DNA from: Streptococcus sp. bf_0095
Lineage (GTDB): Bacteria > Bacillota > Bacilli > Lactobacillales > Streptococcaceae
Length of the DNA: 64,000 nucleotides
Direction: 5' to 3'
NCBI RefSeq assembly: GCF_004166885.1
Contig: NZ_RCYU01000001.1
Coordinates: 806,001-870,000, forward strand
This document shows positions 32,312 to 43,370 of the stretch, in pieces (position 1 is the first letter of the stretch; every line of letters begins with the position of its first letter). The notes below the pieces were generated by a model, which was given only the letters and a program-made list of their open reading frames with translations, was not told the origin of the DNA and did no database searches. The position numbers and the translations under genes were made by a program.

Positions 32312-33043
32312 TTAATCATCGATGGCTGCAAATCCATCATTAACCAAAGCAACATCGGCCCTCATTCCATTTTCATCAAAGAGAATACCATGGAGGACAC
32401 CACCATAAACAGCTCCACCATCCATGCCAATCTTCCCATCTTCGGTCACCCAGAGTTCTTTGGTTCCAATCTTTTGATCCAAGAGATAGTGGACAGGGGT
32501 ATGGCCAAAAACAATGGTCTTTCCTGTCTGATTGCTTGCTTCATGGAAGGGCTGGCGAATCCAGACCTTTTGGTAATCTGTCGTTTCATGCCAATCAGTT
32601 AGAGTCAAGTCAATCCCAGCATGAACGAAAATATAGTGTTCTGTTTCATAAACAAAAGGAAGCGAACGGATGAAAGTGACGAGGTCCCCACAAGTCTCTT
32701 GCACGCGCCGAGCATCCTCTACTCCATCTACTGGAGCCGTGAGGGGACGACCAAGCAGAGAGTTGATCGTGGTATCACCACCATTTCGTCGGTAATGGTC
32801 ATAGCGTTCAATCGGGTTATCGATCCAGGCTAAAAACATGTATTCGTGGTTACCAGAGAGGCAGATTGCCCCTTGATGGTCGACAAAATCTTTGACCAGT
32901 TCGATAACTCTACGACTATCTTCCCCACGGTCTATCAAATCTCCGAGAAAAACCAGCCGGGACTGACCATCCCAATGGGTCATCAGTTCCTCCAACATGC
33001 CTGCTTTTCCATGAATATCTCCCACTACGAAATAGCTTCCCAT
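32312..33043 (-). CDS. Serine/threonine-type metallophosphoesterase
   Basis: This 243-residue protein has the calcineurin-like motif series GDIHG (8-12), GDLIDRG (about 35), GNHE (about 66) and late FVHAG and GHTPVHY. The catalytic residues bind two metals. It resembles bacterial PP1/ApaH-like Ser/Thr phosphatases. It follows recN by 16 nt, so it belongs to the same operon. Target unknown. Confidence 0.85.
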   Translation of the reverse strand: MGSYFVVGDIHGKAGMLEELMTHWDGQSRLVFLGDLIDRGEDSRRVIELVKDFVDHQGAICLSGNHEYMFLAWIDNPIERYDHYRRNGGDTTINSLLGRPLTAPVDGVEDARRVQETCGDLVTFIRSLPFVYETEHYIFVHAGIDLTLTDWHETTDYQKVWIRQPFHEASNQTGKTIVFGHTPVHYLLDQKIGTKELWVTEDGKIGMDGGAVYGGVLHGILFDENGMRADVALVNDGFAAIDD

Positions 33044-33059
33044 ATCGGTTCCTTTCTTC

Positions 33060-34724
33060 TTAGGTTGGCCGTTTTAGCAATTGCTCCGCCTGCAGGCGGG
33101 CTGCTTCTGTCACATCTTCACCAGCAAGCATCTTGGCTACTTCTTCTACCCGCTCTTCATGACTGAGCAAGCGAACAGTCGAAACTGTTGAAAATTCATC
33201 ACTCACCTTTTCGATAAAGAATTGGTAATCGGCTACTGCAATTACCTGAGGCAAATGAGAGATGGCTAGCACCTGACCAAAACGTCCAATTTTATAGATC
33301 TTAGAAGCAATGGCTTGAGCGACCCGACCAGATACCCCTGTATCCACCTCGTCAAAGACGATACTGGTCTTGCCTTCTTTTCGAGAAAAGGCGGACTTGA
33401 TGGCCAACATAAGACGGGACAATTCACCACCTGAGGCTACTTTTACCAAAGGCTTAAAGTCCTCTCCAGGGTTGGTCGAAATATAAAATTCAACTGTTTC
33501 GTTTCCTTCCCGATTAAACTTAGATGGAGTAAAACGCACTTGGAAACGGGCTTTTTCCATGTAGAGATCCGCCAATTCCTGCTGAATTTCTGCTTCCAGC
33601 TCTTGAGCTAAGGCATGGCGCCCTTGACTCAGTTCCTTGGCCAAGGCAACCAGCTGGCCTTCCATAGACTTGAGTTCCTTCTCTAAGTCTTCAGAAGAGG
33701 TTCCAGCTCCTGTTAACAGGCTATATTCCTTACTGATTTGCTCCAAATAATCAAGGACATCTTTTACCTGACCGCCGTACTTACGCGTAATTGAGTGGAT
33801 CAGGTCTAATCGAGCTTCTACCTGCATCAAACGGTTGCCGTCAAAGTCCAAGCCATCTACCAGATCCTCCAAGCGTTTGGTCAGATCTTCCAGAGTATAG
33901 TAGGTCTCAGCCATTTGATCAGACAAGATCTTGTAGTCCGGATCATACTCCTCGATGCTTTGCAGATCATTCATGGCCGATCGAACATTGCTAAGACTGG
34001 AGAAGTCTTCTGCATCCAGCATAGCGTAGGCATTGCTTAGGGTATCCGCAATCATCTTATGATTGAGTAGGCGTTGCCGTTCCTGCTCTAACTGGACATC
34101 TTCATCCAGGGACAAGGCAGCTGCCTCGATTTCCGAAATTTGGTATTCCAGCATTTCGATTCGAGCTTGGTTTTCCTGGTTGTTTTTTTGGATCTGCAAG
34201 ACCTGCTTGCGCAAGGACTTATAATTCTCAAAGGTCTCTCTGTAGGCCTTCTTGGTTGCAAAAAAAGCATCCTCCCCAAAGCTATCCAGCATAGCGATAT
34301 GCAATGGAGCCCGCATCAGTTCTTCCTGATCGTGCTGACCATGAATATCTACCAAATGCTGACCAACGGCCTTGAGGACAGAGAGGTTGACCATCTGCCC
34401 ATTGATCCGACTGACACTCCGGCCATTCTGGAAAATTTCTCTGCGAATAATCAACTCCTCTGCCCATTCTAAGCCCTGCTCCTCAAATAACTGCTGAAGA
34501 GCACGGTTTTCATCAATCGCAAAGAGGCCTTCAATCTCAGCCTTAGGAGCACCGTGGCGGATGACATCAGTCGTCGCCCGGCTCCCCAGCATCATATTCA
34601 TAGCATCGATAATGATGGATTTTCCTGCACCAGTTTCACCGGTTAAAACCGTCATCCCCGTCTCAAAATTCAGAGCGATTTCTTCAATGATGGCAAAGTT
34701 TTTAATTGAAATTTCTAATAGCAT
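33060..34724 (-). CDS. recN: DNA repair ATPase RecN
   Basis: This SMC-like protein has 554 residues. Walker A is GETGAGKS (29-36), a central coiled coil spans about 165-370, and the C-terminal half carries the signature VASGGELSRLMLAIK and Walker B SIVFDEVDTGVSG. RecN joins broken DNA ends before recombination and is also important in natural transformation. AGGAG lies 4 nt before the ATG. The argR gene is just upstream, a common order in Firmicutes. Confidence 0.96.
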   Translation of the reverse strand: MLLEISIKNFAIIEEIALNFETGMTVLTGETGAGKSIIIDAMNMMLGSRATTDVIRHGAPKAEIEGLFAIDENRALQQLFEEQGLEWAEELIIRREIFQNGRSVSRINGQMVNLSVLKAVGQHLVDIHGQHDQEELMRAPLHIAMLDSFGEDAFFATKKAYRETFENYKSLRKQVLQIQKNNQENQARIEMLEYQISEIEAAALSLDEDVQLEQERQRLLNHKMIADTLSNAYAMLDAEDFSSLSNVRSAMNDLQSIEEYDPDYKILSDQMAETYYTLEDLTKRLEDLVDGLDFDGNRLMQVEARLDLIHSITRKYGGQVKDVLDYLEQISKEYSLLTGAGTSSEDLEKELKSMEGQLVALAKELSQGRHALAQELEAEIQQELADLYMEKARFQVRFTPSKFNREGNETVEFYISTNPGEDFKPLVKVASGGELSRLMLAIKSAFSRKEGKTSIVFDEVDTGVSGRVAQAIASKIYKIGRFGQVLAISHLPQVIAVADYQFFIEKVSDEFSTVSTVRLLSHEERVEEVAKMLAGEDVTEAARLQAEQLLKRPT

Positions 34725-34731
34725 CTCTCTC

Positions 34732-35163
34732 CTACCATTCCATCAATCGTTGTTCGATAAACTGTGCCTTTTCTTCCGAGCGGGCCACAATGAAAATACT
34801 ATTGTCGTCTGAAATCATACTAAAGATGATGTCATCGAAATCTTCCTGTAGATGGCGCTTGACTAAATAGGCTGTCCCTGGGACAAGCTTGAGGGTCAGA
34901 AAACTCCCCATGCGTTCAAAAGATTGAAGATTATTTTCTGCTAATTTTCCACTATGTTGGACACGTGGCAATTCATAGACATAGGCTGAACCTTTTAATG
35001 GCGTTTTAATAATGCCCAACTCTTTAATATCACGGGAAACAGTCGCTTGTGTCGCAGAAATTCCCGCTTCCCTCAGATGTTCGACAATTGCATCCTGAGT
35101 GCCGACTTTATTTTCTCGGATAAAGCGTCGTATTTTTTCTAATCGGTTTTGTTTACTATTCAT
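34732..35163 (-). CDS. argR: Arginine repressor ArgR/AhrC
   Basis: This encodes 143 residues. The N-terminal winged helix (residues 1-70) contains KVGTQDAIVEHLREAGISAT and ATVSRDIKELGI; the C-terminal hexamerisation and arginine-binding domain ends ISDDNSIFIVARSEEKAQF. It controls arginine metabolism. Its ATG overlaps the tlyA stop by 8 nt without its own ribosome site, pointing to translational coupling. Confidence 0.93.
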   Translation of the reverse strand: MNSKQNRLEKIRRFIRENKVGTQDAIVEHLREAGISATQATVSRDIKELGIIKTPLKGSAYVYELPRVQHSGKLAENNLQSFERMGSFLTLKLVPGTAYLVKRHLQEDFDDIIFSMISDDNSIFIVARSEEKAQFIEQRLMEW

Positions 35164-35971
35164 GTTTAAAATCAGTGTGGGCTTTGTCGACGACAGCTAC
35201 AAACTCTTGCTGATCGAGACGATTTTGCCCGGTATTTTTTTCTAAATAAAGTAAAAATTCAATATTGCCATGGCCCCCTTGAATCGGAGAATAATCCACT
35301 CCCAAGACGGAGAAGCCATGTTCTATCGCAAAGCCTTGAACCTGTTCCAAGACGGACAGATGGACCTTGGCATCCTTGATAATCCCATTTTTTCCAATCT
35401 GCTCCCGACCAGCTTCAAACTGGGGTTTGACTAGAGCGACCACCTGGCCTCCTTCTTGCAAAATCCCATGAAGAGCAGGCAAGATAAGGTTGAGGGAAAT
35501 AAAACTAACATCAATACTAGCAAAACTTGGTCTTTGCTCAAAATCTTCAGACGTCGCATAACGAAAGTTGAACTGCTCCATCGAGATGACACGAGGATCC
35601 TGACGGAGTTTCCAAGCCAACTGATTGGTCCCTACATCCACTGCATAGACCAAGGCAGCTCCATTTTGGAGCATGACATCCGTAAAGCCCCCTGTTGAGG
35701 CACCAATATCTAGCGTGATCTTGTCCTGCAAGTCAATCTCAAAAAGGGCCAAGGCCTTTTCTAACTTGAGACCACCGCGACTGACATATTTGAGTTTTTC
35801 ACCCTTGAGTTTTAATTCAGTCGCTTCATCAATTTTTTCACCTGGTTTATCGAAGCGCTCGCCATTATGGACCGCAACGACCAAACCAGCCATCACACCG
35901 CGTTTGGCCTGCTCCCGGGTTTCAAATAGTCCCTGCTTGTAGGCCAGTACGTCAACTCTTTCCTTGACCAT
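35156..35971 (-). CDS. tlyA: TlyA-family rRNA 2'-O-methyltransferase
   Basis: This 271-residue protein has an N-terminal S4 RNA-binding domain (residues 1-65) and an FtsJ-like Rossmann methyltransferase domain with the SAM motif LDIGASTGGFTDVML and the catalytic K-D-K-E-like set (VDVGTNQL, SIDVSFISL, VKPQFEAG). TlyA methylates 16S and 23S rRNA and is often labelled hemolysin A. The start overlaps the ispA stop by 20 nt. Confidence 0.9.
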   Translation of the reverse strand: MVKERVDVLAYKQGLFETREQAKRGVMAGLVVAVHNGERFDKPGEKIDEATELKLKGEKLKYVSRGGLKLEKALALFEIDLQDKITLDIGASTGGFTDVMLQNGAALVYAVDVGTNQLAWKLRQDPRVISMEQFNFRYATSEDFEQRPSFASIDVSFISLNLILPALHGILQEGGQVVALVKPQFEAGREQIGKNGIIKDAKVHLSVLEQVQGFAIEHGFSVLGVDYSPIQGGHGNIEFLLYLEKNTGQNRLDQQEFVAVVDKAHTDFKHE

Positions 35972-36839
35972 GAATTCTCAGTCTTTCTATTATGTTCTTG
36001 ATTCCAGTCCCTTCGAAGGAAACTTGATTAGAAATGCGATCGAGCAAGTCCTCACAGGCATCCAACTCTCGATCCAAATAAGCCTGAGCTCCATCTAGAC
36101 CAAGTAGCGCAGGATAGGTCGACTTTTCTGCCTGCAGGTCCTTCTGAGGGGTTTTTCCTAAAGAGGCAAAATCGGCTGTCACATCCAAAATATCATCCCG
36201 AATCTGAAAGGCCAAGCCTAAATGGAGGCCAATTTCCTCTAAGAGAGTCGCAACAGCTGGCTCAAGCTCTAAGAGGATCCCCGTAGCTTGGAAAGGATAT
36301 GCTAGCAGTCGTCCCGTCTTATTGGCATGGATGACTTGCAACTGGTCCAAGTTCAGGCTCGCTCCTTCCCCTTCCATATCCAAGACTTGGCCTGCCACCA
36401 TCCCAGCTGTCCCTGAAGCATCCGATAATAAGGCAATCAGTTGCACCCGAATAGAAGCTGGAAGGTCCGCTTCTGCCACACAGCCAAAGGCATCCAAGAA
36501 AAGCGAGTCTCCTGCTAAGATGGCTAGGTCTTCCCCAAATTTTTTGTGGTTGGTCAATTGACCACGACGGTAATCATCATTATCCATCGCTGGCAGATCA
36601 TCATGAATCAAGCTTCCTGTATGAATCATTTCAAGAGCGGCTGCCACCTGAAAATGAGCCTCAAGGATTGGAGCATGAAAGGCCTCCAGCAACTCCAATA
36701 AGAGCAAAGGACGAATCCGTTTGCCCCCTGCATGGACTGAATAAAGGATGGATTCTACCAAGCGGGGAGCGATTTGTTTGGCCTCATAGAAGCCTTCAAT
36801 CGCTTTTTCAACCCCTTGCAGTTTTTCTTCTAGAATCAT
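35952..36839 (-). CDS. ispA: Farnesyl diphosphate synthase (polyprenyl synthetase)
   Basis: This 295-residue enzyme builds C15 isoprenoid diphosphate for undecaprenyl and quinone precursors. The first aspartate-rich motif is [11 protein letters not shown] and the second QIRDDILDV, with [10 protein letters not shown] and [15 protein letters not shown] blocks around them. Length is normal. It overlaps xseB by 4 nt and tlyA by 20 nt. The gene order xseA-xseB-ispA-tlyA-argR-recN is typical of streptococci. Confidence 0.95.
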   Translation of the reverse strand: MILEEKLQGVEKAIEGFYEAKQIAPRLVESILYSVHAGGKRIRPLLLLELLEAFHAPILEAHFQVAAALEMIHTGSLIHDDLPAMDNDDYRRGQLTNHKKFGEDLAILAGDSLFLDAFGCVAEADLPASIRVQLIALLSDASGTAGMVAGQVLDMEGEGASLNLDQLQVIHANKTGRLLAYPFQATGILLELEPAVATLLEEIGLHLGLAFQIRDDILDVTADFASLGKTPQKDLQAEKSTYPALLGLDGAQAYLDRELDACEDLLDRISNQVSFEGTGIKNIIERLRIHGQGKS

Positions 36840-37048
36840 ACCAGTTCCGTTTCTGAACCATCTGCTTGCATCACCTTGACCAAGGTCTTTTCAGCCTGAT
36901 CTAGCGTTTCTTGCAACTCTTTTGATAGCTTCATTCCTTTCTGAAACTCTGAGATGGCCTCTTCGAGGGGCACTTGCCCACTTTCCAATTTTTGGACAAT
37001 AGCTTCCAAATCAGCTAAATTTTCTTCAAATTTCTTTTCTTTCGACAT
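36836..37048 (-). CDS. xseB: Exodeoxyribonuclease VII small subunit
   Basis: This encodes 70 residues, a helical hairpin with the family signature [20 protein letters not shown] and [20 protein letters not shown]. It binds XseA and is needed for ExoVII activity on single-stranded DNA. AGAGGT precedes the ATG, which lies inside the 3' end of xseA (23-nt overlap). Confidence 0.95.
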   Translation of the reverse strand: MSKEKKFEENLADLEAIVQKLESGQVPLEEAISEFQKGMKLSKELQETLDQAEKTLVKVMQADGSETELV

Positions 37049-38366
37049 GCTTTACCTCTACTTCTACTTGCCCATCCCGCATGACTAGCGTCAAGGCATC
37101 CTTTTCTTTGATTGTATCTACACTATCCAGAACATGATCTCCAACCTGCACCAAGGCGTAGCCTCTAGCCACGATGCGACTGGTATCTAACATCAAGAGA
37201 GCCTCTGATAGGCGCTTGGCATCTGCTGCTTTTGTCTGGTAGAGCTCCTTGATTTTCAAGGTCATCAATCGCTCCATTTGGAGAATCTGGTCTCGATAGC
37301 GCTCAAGTTGATGCTGGGGCGCTTGAGAAGCCAATCGATGGCGGAGTTCTTGTAACTGGTGGCTATTTCTGGTAACTGACTCTGACACAGCCTGTTTCAG
37401 TCGCAACTGAATCTGATCTATTTTTTGCAGATAAGAATCATACAGCCGCTCTGGTTGACGGAAGATGACCGATTGGCTTAGTTTTTGCAGTCGCTCCCGA
37501 TTATATACTAGGCGGTTGCGCATAGCAGTTGCCATCCGCCCTTCCTGCTTCTGCAAATGATTGAGTAGGTCCAACTTGGTCACAGGCGTCGCTAGCTCAG
37601 CCGCAGCTGTAGGAGTGGCTGCCCGCCGATCTGCTACAAAGTCTGCCAGAGTGGTGTCTGTCTCATGTCCCACACTGGAAATAATGGGAATTCTAGACTC
37701 AAAAATAGCCCGCACAACTGGCTCTTCATTAAAGGCCCATAGGTCCTCGATGGACCCACCACCACGACCGATGATCAAGACATCTAGGTCCATCCGAGCA
37801 TTGGCCTTCTGGATATTGGCAACAATTTCTTGAGCTGCCCCCTCTCCTTGTACCTTGGTTGGAAAAAGGAGAATCTCCACGCCAGGAAAACGCCGAGTGA
37901 CAGTCGTAATAATATCGCGAATAACAGCCCCACTCTGACTGGTAATGACCCCAATTTTATTGGAGAACTGGGGAATGGCCTGTTTGAACTTCTCTTGAAA
38001 GAGACCTTCTTCCTGAAGTTTCTTTTTCAACTGCTCGAACTGAATGGCTAAAGCGCCCACACCATCTGGCTCCGCCTTTTCGATGACAATGGAATAACTA
38101 CCACTTGGCTCATAAAGTTGGATTCGACCAATAACATTGATCTTCATGCCTTCTTCTAGCTCAAAACCAAAACTCTTATAGATCCCCGCCCAAACAGTCG
38201 CCTGAATCACAGCCTTTTCATCCTTTAGAGAGAAATACTGATGGTTTGGGCGCTTACGGAAGTTAGAAACTTGGCCCGTCAAATAGACCCGCTCCAAATA
38301 GGGGTCCTTATCAAATTTTAACTTGAGGTATTTGGTCAGACTGGATACCGATAAATACTCTGACAT
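37026..38366 (-). CDS. xseA: Exodeoxyribonuclease VII large subunit
   Basis: This encodes 446 residues. The N-terminal OB fold (residues ~5-100) begins [20 protein letters not shown]. The nuclease core shows [31 protein letters not shown] and the [20 protein letters not shown] signature, followed by a long coiled coil. Together with XseB it degrades single-stranded DNA in both directions. AAAGGGG precedes the ATG. It heads the long repair and lipid operon running down to recN and degV. Confidence 0.96.
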   Translation of the reverse strand: MSEYLSVSSLTKYLKLKFDKDPYLERVYLTGQVSNFRKRPNHQYFSLKDEKAVIQATVWAGIYKSFGFELEEGMKINVIGRIQLYEPSGSYSIVIEKAEPDGVGALAIQFEQLKKKLQEEGLFQEKFKQAIPQFSNKIGVITSQSGAVIRDIITTVTRRFPGVEILLFPTKVQGEGAAQEIVANIQKANARMDLDVLIIGRGGGSIEDLWAFNEEPVVRAIFESRIPIISSVGHETDTTLADFVADRRAATPTAAAELATPVTKLDLLNHLQKQEGRMATAMRNRLVYNRERLQKLSQSVIFRQPERLYDSYLQKIDQIQLRLKQAVSESVTRNSHQLQELRHRLASQAPQHQLERYRDQILQMERLMTLKIKELYQTKAADAKRLSEALLMLDTSRIVARGYALVQVGDHVLDSVDTIKEKDALTLVMRDGQVEVEVKHVERKEI

Positions 38367-38399
38367 GGTTCCCCTTTCATACGGAAAATTCTAGTATAA

Positions 38400-38408
38400 A
38401 TTATACCA
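38400..38408 (-). promoter_or_regulatory. Extended -10 promoter of the xseA operon
   Basis: On the minus strand TGGTATAAT is an extended -10 element, about 35 bp upstream of xseA. Confidence 0.55.
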
Positions 38409-38445
38409 AAAATAAGCGGAAAAAGCTGATTCTACCTACGGAAAA

Positions 38446-38471
38446 AGCCCCAGATTTCATGATCTGAAGCT
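38446..38471 (-). terminator. Terminator of nnrD
   Basis: On the minus strand AGCTTCAGAT and ATCTGGGGCT pair over 10 bp with two G-U pairs, followed by TTTTT. The wobble pairs hold only for minus-strand RNA, so it serves nnrD. Confidence 0.7.
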
Positions 38472-38490
38472 CCTATTCTATCGACTTTTC

Positions 38491-39333
38491 CTATTGGCTA
38501 ATTTTTTTCATCCATTTGGGAATTTCTTTACTAATCGCTGTCGGCAAAACCACGTAGACTTCCTCGCTCAAGTCTTCAGAAATAGCCGAATGAAGGTGAG
38601 TAGCCACCACCACGCGCTCATAGAGTCCAACCTGTGGAAATTGGCCTGCAAATCCTGCAATCATGCCTGCCAAGGTATCGCCCATACCTCCAGTTGCCTG
38701 GTAAGGTCCCCCAACTGTTAGTTGGTAATAGTCTGGTTGTCCTTGTTGCCAAATCTTGGTCTGAGGTCCCTTTTGAACTAAGATAGATCCTTCTGGAAGT
38801 TTTCCCACAGCCATTTGTGTCCTATCTTCTCCTTGTTCCCCAATTGCTAGACCTGACATCGCCTCCCATTCTTTCTGATGAGGAGTAAAAACCAACTGAG
38901 CTTGAGGAAGAGGCAACGCTAAGCGAGTATAGATACTAATTGCTCCGCCATCTAGAATCAACACTTGGTGAGACTGAACCCTGTCAAAAACTAACTGTAC
39001 AAGGTGTGTCCCTAGATCATTGTCCTTGAGGCCTGGCCCCAATAAAATAACGCCTGCTTTTGCGATTTGATCAGCCAATAATTCTTGGTCAGTCACAGCA
39101 AATGCCATGGCTTCGGGTAGCTGACTATGGAGTGCATAGATGTTCTCCTGATCTGTCGCAACCGTTACCAGACCCGCTCCACTCTCCACAGCTGCCAAAG
39201 CAGACATCATAATCGCTCCCCCATATGGGTAGGTTCCTCCAATCAAGAGAAGACGACCATAGTCACCCTTGTAGGAGTCTGACTGACGACTAACAATAAC
39301 TTGTTGCAGCAATGTTTGGTCAACTCTTAACAT
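38491..39333 (-). CDS. nnrD: ADP-dependent NAD(P)H-hydrate dehydratase
   Basis: This 280-residue ribokinase-like enzyme repairs hydrated NAD(P)H. Signatures are KGDYGRLLLIGGTYPYGGAI near the N-terminus, ILLGPGLKDND, VFTPHQKEWEAM and the catalytic GGMGDTLAGM near residue 222. It lacks the N-terminal epimerase half of the fused Nnr proteins. AAGGAAAG lies about 7 nt before the ATG. Monocistronic. Confidence 0.92.
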   Translation of the reverse strand: MLRVDQTLLQQVIVSRQSDSYKGDYGRLLLIGGTYPYGGAIMMSALAAVESGAGLVTVATDQENIYALHSQLPEAMAFAVTDQELLADQIAKAGVILLGPGLKDNDLGTHLVQLVFDRVQSHQVLILDGGAISIYTRLALPLPQAQLVFTPHQKEWEAMSGLAIGEQGEDRTQMAVGKLPEGSILVQKGPQTKIWQQGQPDYYQLTVGGPYQATGGMGDTLAGMIAGFAGQFPQVGLYERVVVATHLHSAISEDLSEEVYVVLPTAISKEIPKWMKKISQ

Positions 39334-39466
39334 AAGCTTTCCTTCTTTCTTCCTCTATTTTATCACGTTTAGACTAAAAAAAGGCAGGAAAGTAAGTTCC
39401 AACCTTCAAAATTTTTTCTAATCTGTCTATCGCTCCAAACACTGTCCCGACTTCATCCAAGCTGGT

Positions 39467-40321
39467 TTATTTTTTCAAAGCCCGAACAGCTGCTTCATAG
39501 GTCTGAGTCATAAGCATGGTAATGGTCATAGGACCCACTCCACCAGGAACAGGCGTAATATGGCTAGCAAGTGGTGCCACGGTATCGTAGTCGACATCTC
39601 CACAGAGCTTCCCATTTTCATCGCGATTCATACCAACATCAATGACGACAGCTCCCTCTTTGACAAAGTCAGCTGTGACAAATTTGGCACGGCCGATAGC
39701 CACCACCAGGATATCTGCCTTTCTTGCAATCTTTGCTAGATGATGGGTCCGTGAATGGGTCAAGGTTACCGTAGCATTCTTAGCTAATAGAAGCTGGGCC
39801 ATGGGTTTTCCAACAATATTGGAGCGACCAATAACGACTGCACTTTTTCCCTCAACATCGATATCGTATTCCCGGAACATTTCCATAATCCCCGCAGGAG
39901 TTGAGGGAACCATGACTGGATTTCCCGCCCAAAGATGGCCCATATTAAGGGGGTGGAAGCCGTCGACATCCTTATTGGGATCAATGGCTAGCAAGACAGC
40001 CTCATCGTCGATATGTGCTGGTAGAGGCAACTGGACCAAAATTCCATGCCAGAGCGGTTCCTGATTGTAGCGGTCAATAAGTGCCAAGAGTTCCTCTTGT
40101 GTAGTAGCCTCTGGTAAGCGGACCACCTCGCTACGAAAACCAGCAGCAAGAGCAGAGCGTTCTTTATTTCGTACGTAGACCTGACTAGCTGGGTTTTCTC
40201 CCACTAAAATCACAACTAAACCAGGTACCTCCCCTGTTTCCTCTTTTAAACGTGCTGTCTTTTCAGCTAATTCTCCCTGTAATTTTACTGCCAAGGCCTT
40301 CCCATCAATCACATGTGTCAT
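39467..40321 (-). CDS. folD: Methylenetetrahydrofolate dehydrogenase/cyclohydrolase
   Basis: ATG at 40321 ([10 protein letters not shown]) is preferred over the upstream TTG at 40342. The 284-residue bifunctional enzyme interconverts methylene-, methenyl- and formyl-tetrahydrofolate. The catalytic YVRNKERSA lysine is present, as are the signatures [13 protein letters not shown] and [13 protein letters not shown], plus [12 protein letters not shown] in the NADP-binding half. It feeds purine and formyl-Met synthesis. Repeat B2 lies 122 bp upstream. Confidence 0.95.
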   Translation of the reverse strand: MTHVIDGKALAVKLQGELAEKTARLKEETGEVPGLVVILVGENPASQVYVRNKERSALAAGFRSEVVRLPEATTQEELLALIDRYNQEPLWHGILVQLPLPAHIDDEAVLLAIDPNKDVDGFHPLNMGHLWAGNPVMVPSTPAGIMEMFREYDIDVEGKSAVVIGRSNIVGKPMAQLLLAKNATVTLTHSRTHHLAKIARKADILVVAIGRAKFVTADFVKEGAVVIDVGMNRDENGKLCGDVDYDTVAPLASHITPVPGGVGPMTITMLMTQTYEAAVRALKK

Positions 40322-40442
40322 CTCAATCTCTTTTCTATTCAATATCTTCTCTATTATATCAGATTTGTGAACCTGCTCCTAACACTTCTTGATTAGACAA
40401 GGTTATAGGAAGAAACTATAACAGTTTTATTCCAACAAAAAA

Positions 40443-40618
40443 GAGAGTGGGACAGAAATCGGTCATTCGTTAGAATTCGATTTCGTCGTCCCACCTCCGC
40501 ACAGTTGAGTAGGGCTATAAAAGCTGATGAAATTAGCGTAGTAGAGCCCACTCAACCACTGCGTCTTGCTCGACAATCCAAAGACAATTTAGAGGCTAGG
40601 ACTTTTGTCCCAGCCTCT
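40443..40618 (+). repeat. Structured repeat family B, copy B2
   Basis: A 176-bp copy in plus orientation, between DUF1797 and folD. It has the same GTGGGAC/GTCCCAC, GTTGAGT/ACTCAAC and GAGGCT/AGCCTC helices. The inner hairpin has GCTGATGAAATTAGC, where a G-U pair replaces G-C. Confidence 0.88.
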
Positions 40619-40631
40619 TGATTGATACTTC

Positions 40632-40862
40632 TTAGTACAACAATTCGTAGATTTCCATTGCGATTAAGTCAATGCTATCGAATGTATAGGTCTCACGAGC
40701 TTCTACATCACGAAGAGTAAATACTGATCCATTTTCTTCATCATAGTTGTAAGCTACTTCAGCAACTACAACCCCTTCACGTTCAAAATTACGTTTTAAG
40801 TTTCCACCGTCTTTCGTCATCGCTTCCAAACGGCTGATAATTCGTACCAAATGTGATTCCAT
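40632..40862 (-). CDS. DUF1797 protein (YkuJ-like)
   Basis: This encodes 76 residues with the DUF1797 layout: SHLVRIISRLEAM helix, GGNLKRNFEREGVVVAEVAY strands and a C-terminal FDSIDLIAMEIYELL helix. These small cytoplasmic proteins are conserved in lactobacilli and streptococci and their function is unknown. AGGAG lies 7 nt before the ATG. Confidence 0.88.
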   Translation of the reverse strand: MESHLVRIISRLEAMTKDGGNLKRNFEREGVVVAEVAYNYDEENGSVFTLRDVEARETYTFDSIDLIAMEIYELLY

Positions 40863-40991
40863 TTTGATTCTCCTATTTACTTTCTACTCTCCTATTTTAT
40901 CATAAAAGAAGGAGGAAATTCCAATAAAAATCAACTTTTCCGCTTTTTTCCTCTTTATTCCATGCCTAAAACCGAACTCCATACTAAATTC

Positions 40992-41019
40992 TTGCAAACT
41001 TTTAGAATACTGTTATAAT
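40992..41019 (+). promoter_or_regulatory. Promoter of clpE
   Basis: TTGCAA and TATAAT are separated by 16 bp, about 72 bp before the start codon. Confidence 0.75.
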
Positions 41020-41032
41020 GAAACTATAAAAG

Positions 41033-41049
41033 TTTGACTATTTCTGACC
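41033..41049 (-). promoter_or_regulatory. CtsR operator upstream of clpE
   Basis: Read on the minus strand, GGTCAGA-AAT-AGTCAAA matches the CtsR heptad repeat (A/G)GTCAAA-NAN-(A/G)GTCAAA with one mismatch. It lies 14 bp downstream of the -10, over the transcription start, a repressing position. Confidence 0.75.
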
Positions 41050-41091
41050 AATAGTTTCTACACTTTTTACCCTAGAGAAAGAGGTAAGAGA

Positions 41092-43359
41092 ATGCTTTGT
41101 CAAAACTGTAAAATCAACGATTCAACCATTCATCTTTATACGAATGTGAATGGTCACCAACAACAAGTAGACCTTTGCCAGAACTGCTATCAAATTATGA
41201 AAACCGATCCTAACAATAGTCTCCTAGCGGGATTAAACCAACAAAATCGCGGAGGGCGGGATCCTTTTGAAGATTTCTTCAATCAACTGGGCAACTTCCA
41301 AGCTCCCCAAGAACCTCAAACGCCACCGACCCAATCAGGAGGAGGCTACGGGGGTGGAAATGGCTACGGTTCAAATCAGAACGGTCGAGCTACTGGACCA
41401 AATAGACCTCAAGCCAAACAACAACCGAAAGGACTCCTAGAAGAGTTTGGAATTAATGTTACTGAAATCGCTCGCCGTGGGGACATTGATCCAGTCATTG
41501 GCCGTGACGACGAAATTCTCCGAGTGATTGAAATTTTAAACCGCCGAACCAAAAACAACCCTGTTCTGATTGGAGAACCTGGTGTCGGAAAAACAGCTGT
41601 CGTAGAGGGCCTGGCCCAGAAGATTGTCGATGGCGATGTCCCTTATAAATTACAAGACAAGGAAGTTATTCGGTTAGACGTTGTTAGCCTGGTTCAAGGG
41701 ACTGGGATTCGTGGACAATTTGAAGAACGGATGCAACAATTAATGGAAGAAATCCGTCGCCGTGAAGATGTCATTTTGTTTATCGATGAAATCCATGAAA
41801 TTGTAGGAGCAGGATCTGCAGGTGATGGCAACATGGATGCAGGAAATATCCTCAAACCGGCTCTCGCTCGTGGTGAATTGCAATTAGTTGGTGCCACAAC
41901 ACTCAATGAGTATCGTATTATCGAAAAAGATGCTGCTCTTGAACGCCGGATGCAACCCGTCAAGGTGGATGAACCAACGGTTGAAGAAACCATTACCATC
42001 CTTAAAGGCATTCAAAAGAAATACGAAGACTACCACCACGTCCACTACACAGATGGTGCTATTGAAGCTGCAGCTCTCCTCTCCAATCGCTATATCCAAG
42101 ACCGCTTCTTGCCCGACAAAGCCATTGACCTCTTGGACGAAGCAGGCTCTAAGATGAATTTGACTCTCAATTTTGTTGATCCCAAAGTCATTGACCAGCG
42201 CTTAATTGAAGCCGAAAATCTCAAAGCCCAAGCGACGCGGGATGAAGACTTCGAAAAAGCAGCCTACTTCCGTGACCAAATCGCTAAGTACAAAGAAATG
42301 CAAGGGCAACAGGTCACCGACCAAGATACGCCCGTCATTAGCGAAAAGACCATTGAGCACATCGTTGAACAAAAGACCAATATTCCAGTTGGAGATTTGA
42401 AAGAAAAAGAACAGTCTCAATTGATTAATTTGGCTGCTGATTTAAAAGCTCATGTCATCGGCCAAGATGAGGCTGTTGAAAAAATTGCTAAGGCTATCCG
42501 TCGTAATCGGGTAGGACTTGGAACGCCAAACCGTCCAATCGGTAGCTTCCTCTTTGTTGGACCAACTGGTGTCGGGAAGACCGAGTTGTCCAAGCAATTG
42601 GCCATCGAACTCTTCGGTTCTGCTGATAGTATGATTCGCTTTGATATGAGCGAATACATGGAGAAACACGCCGTTGCCAAATTGGTCGGTGCCCCTCCGG
42701 GTTATGTCGGCTATGAAGAAGCTGGCCAGCTGACTGAAAAGGTACGTCGCAACCCATACTCTCTCATTCTCTTGGACGAGGTAGAAAAGGCCCATCCTGA
42801 AGTCATGCATATGTTCCTCCAAGTCTTAGATGATGGTCGCTTGACAGATGGACAAGGCAGAACGGTGAGTTTCAAGGATACCATTATCATCATGACTTCC
42901 AATGCGGGAACTGGAAAAGCGGAGGCTAACGTCGGTTTTGGGGCAGCTCGTGAAGGTCGTACCAATTCGATCCTAGGTGAACTGGGGAACTTCTTTAGTC
43001 CAGAATTCATGAACCGCTTTGACGGCATCATTGAATTCAAAGCCTTGTCTAAGGAAAACCTCCTTCAAATCGTCACTCTCATGCTCGATGATGTCAATCA
43101 ACGCCTGGCCCACAATGATATCCACCTCGATGTTACCGATAAGGTCAAGGAAAAATTGGTTGATTTGGGCTACGATCCGAAAATGGGAGCTCGTCCTCTT
43201 CGACGCACCATTCAAGACTATATCGAAGATGCCATTACAGATTACTACCTAGAAAATCCTAGTGAAAAAGATCTGAAGGCTGTCATGACCAGCAATGGAA
43301 AGATTTGCATTAAAGGAAAGAACAAACCAGCTAATGCGACAGAAAAAGTAACTGAATAA
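41092..43359 (+). CDS. clpE: ATP-dependent Clp protease ATP-binding subunit ClpE
   Basis: This HSP100 protein has 755 residues. An N-terminal zinc finger (C3, C6, C29, C32) and a glycine/glutamine-rich linker identify ClpE rather than ClpC. The first AAA domain has Walker [13 protein letters not shown], followed by a short UVR-like coiled segment. The second has [12 protein letters not shown] and a C-terminal D2-small domain. It unfolds heat-damaged proteins for ClpP. Regulation by CtsR fits the operator at 41033. Repeat B3 begins 11 bp after the stop. Confidence 0.96.
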   Translation: MLCQNCKINDSTIHLYTNVNGHQQQVDLCQNCYQIMKTDPNNSLLAGLNQQNRGGRDPFEDFFNQLGNFQAPQEPQTPPTQSGGGYGGGNGYGSNQNGRATGPNRPQAKQQPKGLLEEFGINVTEIARRGDIDPVIGRDDEILRVIEILNRRTKNNPVLIGEPGVGKTAVVEGLAQKIVDGDVPYKLQDKEVIRLDVVSLVQGTGIRGQFEERMQQLMEEIRRREDVILFIDEIHEIVGAGSAGDGNMDAGNILKPALARGELQLVGATTLNEYRIIEKDAALERRMQPVKVDEPTVEETITILKGIQKKYEDYHHVHYTDGAIEAAALLSNRYIQDRFLPDKAIDLLDEAGSKMNLTLNFVDPKVIDQRLIEAENLKAQATRDEDFEKAAYFRDQIAKYKEMQGQQVTDQDTPVISEKTIEHIVEQKTNIPVGDLKEKEQSQLINLAADLKAHVIGQDEAVEKIAKAIRRNRVGLGTPNRPIGSFLFVGPTGVGKTELSKQLAIELFGSADSMIRFDMSEYMEKHAVAKLVGAPPGYVGYEEAGQLTEKVRRNPYSLILLDEVEKAHPEVMHMFLQVLDDGRLTDGQGRTVSFKDTIIIMTSNAGTGKAEANVGFGAAREGRTNSILGELGNFFSPEFMNRFDGIIEFKALSKENLLQIVTLMLDDVNQRLAHNDIHLDVTDKVKEKLVDLGYDPKMGARPLRRTIQDYIEDAITDYYLENPSEKDLKAVMTSNGKICIKGKNKPANATEKVTE

Positions 43360-43370
43360 TTGCATTTAAA

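Noticed and set aside
41694..43215. Several open frames opposite clpE
   Set aside because: They are antisense shadows of the strongly biased coding strand, without ribosome sites or recognisable motifs.
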